DNA of 64,000 nucleotides from Methanomassiliicoccales archaeon (GTDB lineage Archaea > Thermoplasmatota > Thermoplasmata > Methanomassiliicoccales > JACIVX01): assembly GCA_014361295.1 (NCBI GenBank), contig JACIVX010000001.1:834293-898292 (forward strand). Reading direction: 5' to 3'. The stretch's first letter is position 1, and each line of letters starts with the position of its first letter. The position numbers were made by a program, and so were the translations under genes. The notes under the pieces are model-generated. The model was given only the letters and a program-made list of their open reading frames with translations, searched no databases and was not told where the DNA came from. This document shows positions 37,836 to 47,700 of this stretch, one piece after another.

Positions 37836-38165
37836 TCAATCGACGCAATCGTCAACCGACCGATATTTGAAAGTTCGAGATCTTAAGGATTTCAGCGTCC
37901 CCGATGTTTTCAACGTTTCGATGTTACAACAGCCTTTTTCGAGTTTGATGTGATTCAACATCTCAATCGCCTTTTCCTTTTCCAGATTAGAACAACGAAT
38001 GATCCCATAATTTCCATCGAACTCAATGATCTTCGGAATTCTTGGGAGATAACCTATGTACGATTCTTTCAAAAGTGTCTCAAGCTCTTCCAATGAAATT
38101 CTTTCATTTCCTGTGATCCTAAAAGCGATGTATCTCCTTCTGCCCCTCATCGTTTTTGGGACCAT
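37836..38165 (-). CDS. rnp2: Ribonuclease P protein component 2 (Pop5)
   Basis: This 109-residue protein partners the RNase P RNA. It has TMRGRRRYIAFRITGNERIS and NYGIIRCSNLEKEKAIEMLN, which match archaeal Pop5. I start at ATG 38165 by comparison with the family. The frame opens at a GTG (38177) that overlaps the ftsZ stop by four bases. The usual partner gene for Rpp30 is absent. ftsZ lies upstream instead. Confidence 0.9.
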   Translation of the reverse strand: MVPKTMRGRRRYIAFRITGNERISLEELETLLKESYIGYLPRIPKIIEFDGNYGIIRCSNLEKEKAIEMLNHIKLEKGCCNIETLKTSGTLKSLRSRTFKYRSVDDCVD

Positions 38166-38173
38166 TGACAGAC

Positions 38174-39283
38174 TCACCGAATACGATCGATCTCTCCGTT
38201 GGGCTGGAATTCACGACCCAGAAATTGATTTGACTTGACACCAGTTAAAACGACCATTACGCGGACCTTACCCTCACATTCTGGCTCAACCGAACAACCC
38301 CAGATAATTCGCGCCACAGGGCTGATCGTCTTGCTTACAATTTCGGCTGCCTTTTCAGCCTCGCTGACAGTCATGTCGGGGCCACCAACAATGCGAACCA
38401 GCGCTCCTCTCGCTTCGTGGAGGTCGAGCTCGCCGAGCAACGGCGATGAGAGTGCCTCCTCAACCGCGCAATCGACCCTTCCTTCGTCCGCATCGGATTC
38501 GCCGATGCCGATCATCGCAACTCCGCCGTTTTTCATTATCGTCATGATATCATTGAAATCCACATTGACAAGACCAGGCTTTGTAATAATTTCAGTAAGA
38601 CCCTTTATTGATTGCACAAGTACCTCATCTGCAACCTTGAATGCTGCCTCAAGCGGCAATTTCGGAACGATCTCCAGCAACCTGTCGTTCGGAATGACGA
38701 TTGTCGTATCACAAAACTCCCTCAACCGATTGAGACCTCTCAGTGCATTCTCCATTCTGATCTTACCCTCGGCCTTGAATGGCAAGGTGACGACGCCCAT
38801 GACCAACGAAGCTCTCTGACGCGCGAGCTCAGCGACAACTGGTGCGGCACCGGTGCCCGTCCCGCCTCCTAGCCCAGCCGTCACGAAGACTATATGCTGG
38901 CCGTCGAGATACCTTGCTAACTCTTCTCTTGCCTCCTCAGCGGCCCGCATACCAACATCGGGAATTGCACCAGCTCCAAGACCTCTTGTTAGATTCCGCC
39001 CGAGAAGAACCTTATTTGGCGCAACAATCGATAATAAATGCTTCGCATCGCTGTTCGCTGCGACCAAGGTGGCCCCGACGATACCCGCTTGGTAGAGCCG
39101 CCTTATTGTATTGGAGCCACCGCCACCGCAACCAATGATCGCAATTTTAACCTTCAGCGTCTCGACGATTCGCCTCAGCTCTTCGTCATCTGCGGTTGTC
39201 TGGCCAGAGGAAGTCCGCTTATCATCTATTTCTGTAAGTCTTCCTTCACCTGTTTCCAAAACCCTGTCTAAAATCGATTTCAT
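38174..39283 (-). CDS. ftsZ: Cell division protein FtsZ
   Basis: This 369-residue tubulin-like GTPase forms the cytokinetic ring. The N-terminal nucleotide loop is IIGCGGGGSNTIRRL near residue 50. The tubulin signature is AGLGGGTGTGAAP, and the T7 loop region with NVDFNDIMTIMKNGG is intact. A polar leader of about 40 residues precedes the fold. Its stop overlaps the rnp2 frame. ftsZ is followed by RNase P, proteasome and exosome genes on the same strand. Confidence 0.95.
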   Translation of the reverse strand: MKSILDRVLETGEGRLTEIDDKRTSSGQTTADDEELRRIVETLKVKIAIIGCGGGGSNTIRRLYQAGIVGATLVAANSDAKHLLSIVAPNKVLLGRNLTRGLGAGAIPDVGMRAAEEAREELARYLDGQHIVFVTAGLGGGTGTGAAPVVAELARQRASLVMGVVTLPFKAEGKIRMENALRGLNRLREFCDTTIVIPNDRLLEIVPKLPLEAAFKVADEVLVQSIKGLTEIITKPGLVNVDFNDIMTIMKNGGVAMIGIGESDADEGRVDCAVEEALSSPLLGELDLHEARGALVRIVGGPDMTVSEAEKAAEIVSKTISPVARIIWGCSVEPECEGKVRVMVVLTGVKSNQFLGREFQPNGEIDRIR

Positions 39284-39429
39284 CGTGCACCCATCCTATT
39301 AATATGACTTTATCTAGATGCCAGTATTTAAATCCGATCATGAGGCCATTGAGCAGGAATTCTGATCCTTTTGAAAGGCCTGTAATCATTGCTGGAATTA
39401 ATTTCACCATCTGGAGAAAACGAAACGGG

Positions 39430-40185
39430 TTAAATCAATTCGAAAACCGTTCCACAATACATACAGATTGACTCATCGGGTTTTAACTCATGCCCGCACT
39501 CAGGACATTTGTTGCCGAAAACTGCTCCACACCTGTCGCATACATCCGCGTTCTCGATAGTAGCACCACAAAGGGGGCAGATATCGAGTTCATATCTTTC
39601 GAAGACTTCGCCGCAATTCGAACATATATTATCTTGCTCTCGAACAAATGCTCCACACGAAGGACAAAGAAATATCTCCCCTTCATGTACGAAGATCGCG
39701 CCACACTTGCAGGAATCACTGGTTAAGGGATTTTGAGTGCCACAAATTGGACACTTGAATGAATCGACTAACTGCCTATCAACTTTATTGCCAGCAGCAA
39801 ACAATGTTTTTTCCTCGTTCGAAATCAACTTCCATTTTGAATTATCATCTGAAAAGATTTCTTCGCAATAAGGACAGAATCCAGTACGCTGAATACAAAC
39901 CAAATGAAAGATTTTACCGCAACTGCAGACCGCATAGTCCAGTCCATTCTTTATCCTTCCGAGGCAGATCTGACATACAAAAGGCTTATTCTTAGAACCT
40001 CGGATCTGCACTTTTGGCCGAGTTGATTTTGGCGCTCGCCGTAGGATTGCATATAAATCGTGCAAAGATCCCTTTACCCTCGATGTAAGGCTAACCGGCT
40101 CAAGGATTTTTGATTTAGCCATATAAAAAAGAATTATCAGTACTGAGGTAATCGCAACAACGACAAGAAGGACCGAAACGATCAC
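39430..40185 (-). CDS. Membrane-anchored protein with multiple zinc ribbons
   Basis: This 251-residue protein begins with a single membrane segment (MIVSVLLVVVAITSVLIILF). A RING-like or LIM-like cysteine cluster follows at about 73-110 (CQICLGRIKNG, CSCGKIFHLVC, FCPYC). Then come at least four zinc ribbons: CPICG/CKCG, CPSCG/CSNCG, CPLCG/CDRCG and CPECG/CMYCG. Each second half ends in a GxxF-type pattern. It faces the cytosol if the N-terminus is outside. The function is unknown, and such ribbons often mediate protein or nucleic acid binding. Confidence 0.8.
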   Translation of the reverse strand: MIVSVLLVVVAITSVLIILFYMAKSKILEPVSLTSRVKGSLHDLYAILRRAPKSTRPKVQIRGSKNKPFVCQICLGRIKNGLDYAVCSCGKIFHLVCIQRTGFCPYCEEIFSDDNSKWKLISNEEKTLFAAGNKVDRQLVDSFKCPICGTQNPLTSDSCKCGAIFVHEGEIFLCPSCGAFVREQDNICSNCGEVFERYELDICPLCGATIENADVCDRCGAVFGNKCPECGHELKPDESICMYCGTVFELI

Positions 40186-40620
40186 AAAAACGAGGACTAC
40201 CTCTTCAAATTAAATCTGTTCTTCCATAATTATCTTCGGTGATTATGAGGTTTGAAAATCACATCCCGAAACTTCGAACGATTGTCATAATTCGCAATCC
40301 TTACCTTACACGTCGGCAGTAGCAGGCAAGATCATCCGATATTTCGAGAATCGTTCCTGCATTCTCCCCTTTTTGTCACATAATAAGGAAGTTCTCTAAG
40401 ATGCTTGCTTCGACAATACTCGATTTACATTCAAAGATCCTCGAAGTGCTGATGCTTTGGAATCAAGGTTTAACGCAATAACGCAACGTTTTTGCCAATA
40501 ATTCTCGCGAGAATCAAAACATTCTTTCGAACGGAAAAGGCGCCTATTCAACAATTGTCGAAAATTATATTAACCATCGTTGATCTCGGTCTTTCGAAGC
40601 GCCCGAGGTGAAATGCCATA
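40186..40620. promoter_or_regulatory. Intergenic region upstream of the Hdr/Mvh cluster
   Basis: This gap of 435 bases divides the zinc-ribbon gene (-) from the Hdr cluster (+). AATTATATTAACC (40562-40574) is a plausible TATA element about 55 bases before the first ATG of the cluster. A perfect 14-base palindrome, ATTCTCGCGAGAAT, at 40501-40514 lies about 55 bases upstream of that element and could be an operator. I see no gene. Confidence 0.4.
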
Positions 40621-40743
40621 ATGTTAAAATACACCAAGCCTTTTGTCTACAAACCCGAGAGATTGAAAGATCGTCAAAAAGAAGAACAATCGCAAAAGTC
40701 GAGTCTGCTTTTTAAAGCAGGAGGCGGCCTCGGGGGCGAATGA
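40621..40743 (+). CDS. Candidate 40-residue protein at the head of the Hdr cluster
   Basis: An ATG at 40621 opens a 40-codon frame. The peptide starts MLKYTKPFVYKPERLKDRQK and ends KAGGGLGGE. GAGGTGA lies nine bases upstream, and a TATA-like element lies near 40566. The TGA stop is one base before the HdrA GTG, so translation could be coupled. The peptide is basic in its first half and glycine-rich at the end. I recognise no family. A 7-base-arm palindrome (CTGCTTTTTAAAGCAG, 40705-40720) lies within its 3' half. Confidence 0.45.
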   Translation: MLKYTKPFVYKPERLKDRQKEEQSQKSSLLFKAGGGLGGE

Positions 40744-40744
40744 T

Positions 40745-42790
40745 GTGAACTCGCAAACGGATGCCAAAGTGGGCGTGTTCATCTGCAAGTGCGGTGCAAA
40801 TATCAATAGCGTCGTTGACTGTGAAAACGTCAGAGGTTATGCATCTCAATTGCCTGGCGTGACTTTTTCAATTTGCAATGATTACCTCTGTTCCCCAGAT
40901 GGTCTTTCGCAGATGAGAGAAGAAATTAGAAAATCAGGTGTCACTTCTGTTGTCGTCGCAGCTTGCACGCCAAGAATATGTGAAAAGATTTTCCGAGATA
41001 ATATCGAGAAAGCTGGTTTAAACAGAAATATGTTGCATATTACAAACATCCGGGAACAGTGTTCATGGGTTCATGCAAACGAGCCATTCAAAGCGACGGA
41101 AAAAGCAAAAAATCTCGTCAAAATGGGTGTGAGCCGAGCAAAAACACTGGTACCTGCTGAGGGCGTCGACGTTGAATTAAAACAAGAAGTGCTCGTCATT
41201 GGGGGAGGAGTTGCCGGTGTTGAAGCGGCATACAAACTTGCGGAACTCGGTTTTAAAGTGCATCTCGTCGAAAGGAAACCGATGCTCGGAGGTAACATGG
41301 CGGCCATGTTTACCTGCCTACTCTGGTGTCACGAGGCGCCGGGGAAACCTCAATCGCTCAACTTTAGATTTGGAACATTTCCAGCGTGTGACTGCTCGGG
41401 CTGCACGATCATGCCAAAATTGAATGATGTCATTACGCATCCGAATATCAATATTCTTCTGCTTTCTGAGGTCAAAGAAATCGTTGGACATGTTGGAAAC
41501 TTCAGAGTTAAAGTCCTGAAAAAACCACGGTACGTAGATGAAAAGAAGTGCGTGGGATGTGGCAATTGTGCCGTCGTTTGCCCAGTTGTCAAGAAGAATG
41601 AATACGATTATGGCCTTTCAGAGAGAAAAGCGATCTTTATGCCTTATCAGCAGGCACTTCCAAGAAAATACGTGATTGATAAAGAAGCATGCCTTCGTTT
41701 AAAGGGTCAAGAATGCTCAGCATGTCTCGAGGCTTGCGAATTTGAAGCGCCGAATTTCGAGGATCATGAGCAGGAAATTGATCTCGAAGTTGGCGCAATC
41801 ATCGTCGCAACTGGCTTCGAACCATATAAGCCACGGATTCATGGATATCTCGGATATCAGGAATACGATAACGTGATAACAATCATGGAACTCGAGCGTA
41901 TGCTCGACAAAGCCGGTCCAACGGGTGGAATCGTTGTCAGGCCATCTGATCGAAAGATACCGAAGAAAATCGCATTCATTCAATGTGTTGGATCGAGGAA
42001 CAGGAAGATCAACGCAGGGTATTGTTCGAAAGTCTGCTGCATGTACACGATGAAAAATGCCCAGGCGATCAAAGAAGTCCACCCCGAGACGGACATCACG
42101 GTCTACTATATCGACATAAGGGCCGTAGGAAAGGGTGTAGAAGAGTTTTTCCACAGAACAAGAGAAGATTATGGGGTTGAATATACACGCGGCAGACCAG
42201 CTAGAATCATTGAAGACAAGGAAACGAAGAATCTCATTGTACGAGCTGAAGAAACACTCCTCAACAAAATCACAGAAAGAATGTATGACCTCGTCGTACT
42301 TTCCGTTTCGTTGGTTCCATCTGAAGGCACCCAGGAGCTTGCATCAATGCTCCGATTGAGAACGAGCCCGGATGGATTCATACAAGAAGCACACACAAGA
42401 ATGAAACCCGTCGAGACATCGATGGAAGGCATTTTTGTCTGCGGTTGCGCACAGGGGCCGAAAGACGTTCCAGAGTCCCTGGCTCAGGCGAGGGCAGCGG
42501 CACTTGAAGTGGCTGTACTTCTCTCAAAAAAAGTCGCAAAAGCGGAATCGCTAAACGCATTCATAGAAACAGAAAAATGCATCGGATGCGGCCTCTGCAT
42601 CGATATATGCCCTTATGGCGCTCCAACTCCTGTTATGACAGAAAGCGGAATGAAAATGAAGATAACAGAAGCCCTGTGCAAAGGATGCGGAACATGCGTC
42701 GTCTCGTGTCCTGCCAAGGCGATCCATGCGCGGCAATTCACCGATGACCAGATCTTCAGCGAAATAAAAGCGGCATTGGAGGCGGAGTGA
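40745..42790 (+). CDS. hdrA: HdrA-type electron-bifurcating flavoprotein, single-length
   Basis: This 681-residue protein has the full HdrA order. The N-terminal domain (VGVFICKCGANINSV, then AACTPR) covers 1-140. The FAD motif VIGGGVAGVEAA is near 150. An inserted ferredoxin pair follows (CVGCGNCAVVCP near 268, and an odd CLRLKGQECSACLEAC near 316). FIQCVGSR and CSKVCCM come next, then two C-terminal [4Fe-4S] sites (CIGCGLCIDICP near 611, CKGCGTCVVSCP near 645). HdrA splits electrons between ferredoxin and HdrB. Where relatives read MAQLDKTFPTNDC, this one has about 20 extra residues with cysteines in CLLWCHE. GTG start. hdrC follows directly. Confidence 0.93.
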   Translation: MNSQTDAKVGVFICKCGANINSVVDCENVRGYASQLPGVTFSICNDYLCSPDGLSQMREEIRKSGVTSVVVAACTPRICEKIFRDNIEKAGLNRNMLHITNIREQCSWVHANEPFKATEKAKNLVKMGVSRAKTLVPAEGVDVELKQEVLVIGGGVAGVEAAYKLAELGFKVHLVERKPMLGGNMAAMFTCLLWCHEAPGKPQSLNFRFGTFPACDCSGCTIMPKLNDVITHPNINILLLSEVKEIVGHVGNFRVKVLKKPRYVDEKKCVGCGNCAVVCPVVKKNEYDYGLSERKAIFMPYQQALPRKYVIDKEACLRLKGQECSACLEACEFEAPNFEDHEQEIDLEVGAIIVATGFEPYKPRIHGYLGYQEYDNVITIMELERMLDKAGPTGGIVVRPSDRKIPKKIAFIQCVGSRNRKINAGYCSKVCCMYTMKNAQAIKEVHPETDITVYYIDIRAVGKGVEEFFHRTREDYGVEYTRGRPARIIEDKETKNLIVRAEETLLNKITERMYDLVVLSVSLVPSEGTQELASMLRLRTSPDGFIQEAHTRMKPVETSMEGIFVCGCAQGPKDVPESLAQARAAALEVAVLLSKKVAKAESLNAFIETEKCIGCGLCIDICPYGAPTPVMTESGMKMKITEALCKGCGTCVVSCPAKAIHARQFTDDQIFSEIKAALEAE

Positions 42791-42791
42791 T

Positions 42792-43370
42792 ATGGATATG
42801 GGTCATGCAAAAAAAGAATTCATTATCAGTGAGAAAGAAAGACTGCTGGAGGAGGTACCAATTGTTGACGAAGAATGCGACCGCGACTTCATTAAAGCCA
42901 TCATCGAAATGGGCGGGGGCGATGTCCAGGTCTGCCTTCAGTGTGGAAACTGCACGGGCGTCTGTCCCGTTTCGTTGAAGACAGAAAATAAGATCAGAAA
43001 TATTATCAAAATGTGCCAAATGGGATTGAAAGAAAAAGTTTTGTCAACTCCCTGGGTTTGCGCGACATGCCATCGCTGTTATGAACACTGCCCAGCGGGC
43101 ATGAATCCAGCGGAGTTGATTGTTGCCCTAAGGCATATAGTTGTCAGAGAGCTCGGCCCACCGCCATTCGTTGTCTCGATATCAAATAATGTGGCAAATC
43201 TTGGGCAGGCGATCGAGATTTCAGATAAGATCCTGGATCTGAGGAAAAAGATTGGATTGAACGAGAAGCCATTTGACGAACGATACCGATCCAAGGCGAT
43301 CATGGACATCAGAACAATCATGAGAGCAACTGGTTACGACAAACTCATTGGCATCGATCTGGGTGATTGA
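42792..43370 (+). CDS. hdrC: Heterodisulfide reductase subunit HdrC
   Basis: This 192-residue iron-sulfur protein passes electrons from HdrA to HdrB. Two [4Fe-4S] motifs are intact: CLQCGNCTGVCPVS near residue 49 and CATCHRCYEHCPAG near 90. A helical C-terminal part of about 80 residues follows. GGAGTGAT lies directly before the ATG. It overlaps the hdrB start by eight bases. Confidence 0.93.
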   Translation: MDMGHAKKEFIISEKERLLEEVPIVDEECDRDFIKAIIEMGGGDVQVCLQCGNCTGVCPVSLKTENKIRNIIKMCQMGLKEKVLSTPWVCATCHRCYEHCPAGMNPAELIVALRHIVVRELGPPPFVVSISNNVANLGQAIEISDKILDLRKKIGLNEKPFDERYRSKAIMDIRTIMRATGYDKLIGIDLGD

Positions 43371-44310
43371 TACGAAGGACGCAAGGACAGCTGCTAAATA
43401 CGGGTTGTTCTACGGATGCATCATACCGAACAGGTATCCTGGTATTGAGCGATCGATCAAAGTCATCCTCGAAAAGCTCGGATGTAACCAACTTTTCAGC
43501 GATATCCCGCAGGCGACGTGTTGTCCCGTGCCGGGCATCTTCTACTCTTCTGACAAAGAGACATGGCTCGCCCTTGCAGCAAGAAATCTCTGCATCGCGC
43601 AGGATCGAAAACAAGAACTCGTCACTTTCTGCAACGGCTGTTTTTCATCGTTTTTAATGGCCACCGAGCAATTATCTGATCCGAAAAAACTCGGAATGGT
43701 CAACAGAATTCTCAAGAATGTATTCATGAAATACACAGGGATTCCGAGAGTAACACCCGAAGGCCGTAGGGTCCTGGAGCCAATAAAGGTTAGACATTTC
43801 GTTGATGTTCTTTATAGAGATATTGGACTGGAATCAATAAAATCGGCCGTCGTGAACCCCCTCAAAGGACTGAAGGTCGCTGTTCATTATGGATGCCATT
43901 ACCTGCGTCCAACAGAGAGAGAATGTATCGAAGATCCGGTCAATCCAATTATGGTTGATGAGATCGTCGCGTCCCTAGGTGCAGAATCGATCAATTACGA
44001 AAACAAGCTTGATTGTTGTGGGGCGGGTGGCGGAGTTAGATCGTATGTTGTTGATCTAGCAGCTGCGATTTCAAGGGATAAATTGATGAATATCATCAAT
44101 GCTGGAGCAGATCTTATCGTAACACCCTGTCCTTACTGCCTCCTGCAGCTTGATACGGTGCAGGAGCGACTTGAGTTGACGCGTATACCTGTTTTCCACA
44201 TCACCGAACTCATCGCACTCGCTTTGGGAGCCGATCCACGACGTCTTGGTCTCGAAGCACATGTCGTTCCAGCAGATGAAATCATTTCAAAATATGGGGG
44301 GACAAAATGA
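43363..44310 (+). CDS. hdrB: Heterodisulfide reductase subunit HdrB
   Basis: This protein of about 315 residues carries two CCG domains that hold the non-cubane clusters at which disulfide is reduced. The first has FYGCIIPNR, TCCPVPG and FCNGCF. The second has HYGCHYLRP, DCCGAGGG and PCPYCL. Both cysteine sets are complete, so it should be active. The start is probably GTG 43363. A TTG at 43348 opens the frame further. Its stop overlaps the first mvhD by four bases. Confidence 0.93.
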   Translation: MIDTKDARTAAKYGLFYGCIIPNRYPGIERSIKVILEKLGCNQLFSDIPQATCCPVPGIFYSSDKETWLALAARNLCIAQDRKQELVTFCNGCFSSFLMATEQLSDPKKLGMVNRILKNVFMKYTGIPRVTPEGRRVLEPIKVRHFVDVLYRDIGLESIKSAVVNPLKGLKVAVHYGCHYLRPTERECIEDPVNPIMVDEIVASLGAESINYENKLDCCGAGGGVRSYVVDLAAAISRDKLMNIINAGADLIVTPCPYCLLQLDTVQERLELTRIPVFHITELIALALGADPRRLGLEAHVVPADEIISKYGGTK

Positions 44311-44729
44311 CGGAGCAATACGAGCCGCGTATCATCGCTTTCTGCTGTAACTGGTGTTCATACGCCGCCGCGGATCTCGCGGGCACATCGCGGCTGCAGT
44401 ATCCGCCGAATATCAGAATCATCAAAGTCATGTGTACCGGGAGAATCGATCCGGTTTTCGTATTGCAAGCCTTCAAGCATGGCGCAGACGGAGTGCTTGT
44501 CGCTGGCTGCCACCCTAGAGGGTGTTTTTATGTGACTGGGAACGAAAAGGCCGCGTACAGAATGGAGTTCCTTCAGGATATCATGCCAATGATAGGACTT
44601 GAGCCGAAACGTCTGAGACTTGAATGGATCGCAGGATCCGAGCCAGACAAGTTTGCTAAGATTTGCAGGGAGATGGTTGAAGATTTGAGGAAACTCGGCC
44701 CAACACCGGTTAGGGGAGGGATTTTCTGA
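44307..44729 (+). CDS. mvhD: MvhD-type [2Fe-2S] linker subunit, copy 1
   Basis: MvhD connects the hydrogenase to HdrA. This 140-residue copy has the family cysteines in FCCNWCSYAAADLAG, VMCTGR and VAGCHPRGCFY, then LRLEWIAGSE. Its DNA is the most divergent of the four mvhD copies in the cluster. Overlaps with hdrB (four bases) and the next hdrA (one base) indicate tight coupling. Confidence 0.92.
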   Translation: MTEQYEPRIIAFCCNWCSYAAADLAGTSRLQYPPNIRIIKVMCTGRIDPVFVLQAFKHGADGVLVAGCHPRGCFYVTGNEKAAYRMEFLQDIMPMIGLEPKRLRLEWIAGSEPDKFAKICREMVEDLRKLGPTPVRGGIF

Positions 44730-47700
44730 TGCCAGAGGAATTGGTTGGAGCGGCACTTGTCATCGGTGGTGGCATAGGTGGAGTGCAGGCTGCACTCGAT
44801 CTCGCTGATTCAGGATTTAAGGTCTACCTGGTGGATTCAAGCCCTAGCATCGGCGGAACAATGGCTCAGCTCGACAAGACTTTCCCGACGAATGATTGCT
44901 CGATGTGCATTATGGCGCCAAAACTTGTCTCAGCTGGTAGGCATCGCAATATCGAAATCATCAGCAATGCCGAAATCACAAAAGTCGAAGGCAGAGCAGG
45001 ACAGTTCAAAGTGACCGTTACCAAACATTACCCATATATCAACCCTCAAAAATGCACTGGCTGTGGGATCTGCGCGGAACACTGCCCGATCGAAGGTCCA
45101 AATTGGTTCGATGAGAATCTAGCTCCCAGAAAAGCGATCTACGTCCCCTTCCCTCAGGCCGTTCCCCTTGTTTATACAATTGAAAAGGGCATGTGCATTG
45201 GGTGTGGCGAATGTCAAAAGGTCTGCAGCGCGCAGGCGATTGAATTCAAACCATACGACGAGGAATCGAGGGTGATCGAAGTTGGCGCGATCATCTTAAG
45301 CATGGGCTTCGACAAATTCAAGGCTTTCAAGAAAAGAGAATATGGTTACGGAATCTTTCCCAACGTAATCACGAATTCTGAATTCGAGCGTATGCTCAGC
45401 GCCTCTGGTCCAACTGGAGGCCATATCATCCGGCCGTCTGACGGCGATATACCAAAAAGAATCGCATTTATTCAATGCGTCGGGTCGCGTGATGCGCAGC
45501 TCGGTCACGGATATTGTTCGTCAATCTGTTGCATGGCAGCGCTGAAGGAGGCGATTATTGCACAGGAACATGAGCCAGATATCCAATGTCATATCTTCTT
45601 CATGGATGTCAGAGCCTTTGGCAAGGAATTCGAAGAGTACAGAATAAGGGCTGAAGAGGAATACGGCATCAAAATCTCGAGGAACACGCGAGTTGCTGGA
45701 ATTGAAGAAGACCATGCTACTGGAAACCTTATTATCAGATACTATAGGGAAACTGAAAATCAACAAGATGAGCTTGTCGAGGAGACTTTCGATCTCATTG
45801 TTTTATCAGTTGGGATGGTACCATCCGATGATGCGCAACGTCTTTGCAAGAAACTCGGAGTGAAGCTTAACGAATTCGGTTATTGCTGGACTTCAGACTT
45901 TTCCCCGCTCGAGACAAACGTGCCTGGCATTTTTGTCTGCGGCACGTTCTCTTCACCAAAAGATATCCCTGACACGGTCGCACAGGGAAGTGGGGTCGCC
46001 GCAAAGGTCGGTTCACTATTAAGCGGTGCGCGAGGAACACTAGTCAGCGCGACCGAATTTCCAGAAGAAATCGACGTCGCCGGTCAGGAGCCAAGAATCG
46101 GTGTCTTCGTTTGCCACTGCGGTATCAACATCGGTGGCATCATTGATGTCCCCACTGTCACAGCATATGCAAAAACACTCCCCCACGTTGTTTATGCAGA
46201 AGATAATCTCTATACATGTTCATCAGACACACAGGAGCGAATCAAGGAAAAGATCAAAGAACATAGACTCAACCGCGTTGTCGTCGCCTCCTGCACACCG
46301 AGGACACATGAGCCTCTTTTCCGTAACACACTAAGAGAGGCGGGGCTTAATCCTTACCTCTTTGAAATGGCTAACATCCGAGATCAATGCTCATGGGTTC
46401 ACATGAAGGAAAAGGAAAAAGCGACGCAAAAAGCGAAAGATCTGGTAAGAATGTCTGTCATGAGAGCTGCACTTCTGAATCCGCTTCCTACCCAAAAAGT
46501 TCCAGTCAAGAAAGCGGCGCTCGTGATCGGTGGCGGGCTTGCGGGAATGACCGCAGCTCTTGAGATCGCGGCGCAGGGTTTCCCGGTTCACATCGTGGAA
46601 AAGGAAAGGGAATTGGGAGGCAATCTCAGAAGGATCAATTATCTGATTACAGGTTCAGATCCAAAAAAGATATTAAACGAGATTGTCAGAAAAGTGAGCG
46701 AGAATCCTCTTATCAAAATTCATCTCGAGACGACAGTCGAAGATATTTCTGGGTATGTTGGCAATTTTACCACGACACTTTCCAGCGGCGAGAAGATTGA
46801 ACATGGAGTCATTGTTGTTGCGACAGGCGGTGTCGAATACCGTCCGAAAGAATATCTCTATGGCGTATCGTCTCGTGTCGTGACGCAGACCGAGTTCGGC
46901 AAAATGCTCGCGGAGGACAAGATCGATGCAAAAACAGTAGCAATCATACAATGTGTTGGCTCAAGAAATCGTGAGTTTCCGAATTGCAGCAGAATCTGCT
47001 GCTTCACGTCAATCGCTAACGCAATTGAGCTCAAGCGACGGCATCCCGAGACGACCGTTTACATCCTCTACAAGGACATCCGAACTTATGGGTTCAACGA
47101 AGTCTACTACACAGAAGCTGCGCGCCTCGGCGTTGTATTCCTTCGATATGGAGAAGATAGCCCACCAGTTCTGAAGGAAACAGACGGGCAATTGGAACTA
47201 ACTGTCAAGGATCAATTCCTGATGGAAGACTTTATTATCCATCCTGATCTCGTCGTGCTGAACGCCGCGGTGAGGCCAAACCCCGATAACGAACGTCTCG
47301 CCAAGATGCTCAAGGTGCCATTGACCAAGGATGGCTACTTCCTCGAGGCACATATGAAACTGCGACCGGTCGATTTCGCAACCGAAGGTGTTTTCCTCGC
47401 TGGCCTCGCTCACTGGCCTAAACTCATTGAGGAGAGTATCTCACAGGCGTGCGGCGCCGCTGCGAGAGCTGTTACAATTCTGTCGAAAGATGAACTTGAA
47501 GCTGAAGCGGTGGTCTCGTGTGTCGATGAGGCGAGATGCCGGGGATGCGGTCGATGCGAAGAGGTCTGTGAATTCTCAGCCGCTACAGTCAGGGAAGTTG
47601 CACCTGGTGTCTTGAAAGCGTATATCAACCCCGCACTCTGCAAAGGCTGTGGCGCATGCGCTGTTGCTTGCTGCACCGGCGCGATCACGACAAAGCATTT

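Noticed and set aside
40705..40731. Adjacent palindromes CTGCTTTTTAAAGCAG and GAGGCGGCCTC read as a promoter and operator for HdrA
   Set aside because: They lie inside the better-supported 40-codon frame, and a TATA element with a longer leader exists upstream. I keep the sequence only as a note.
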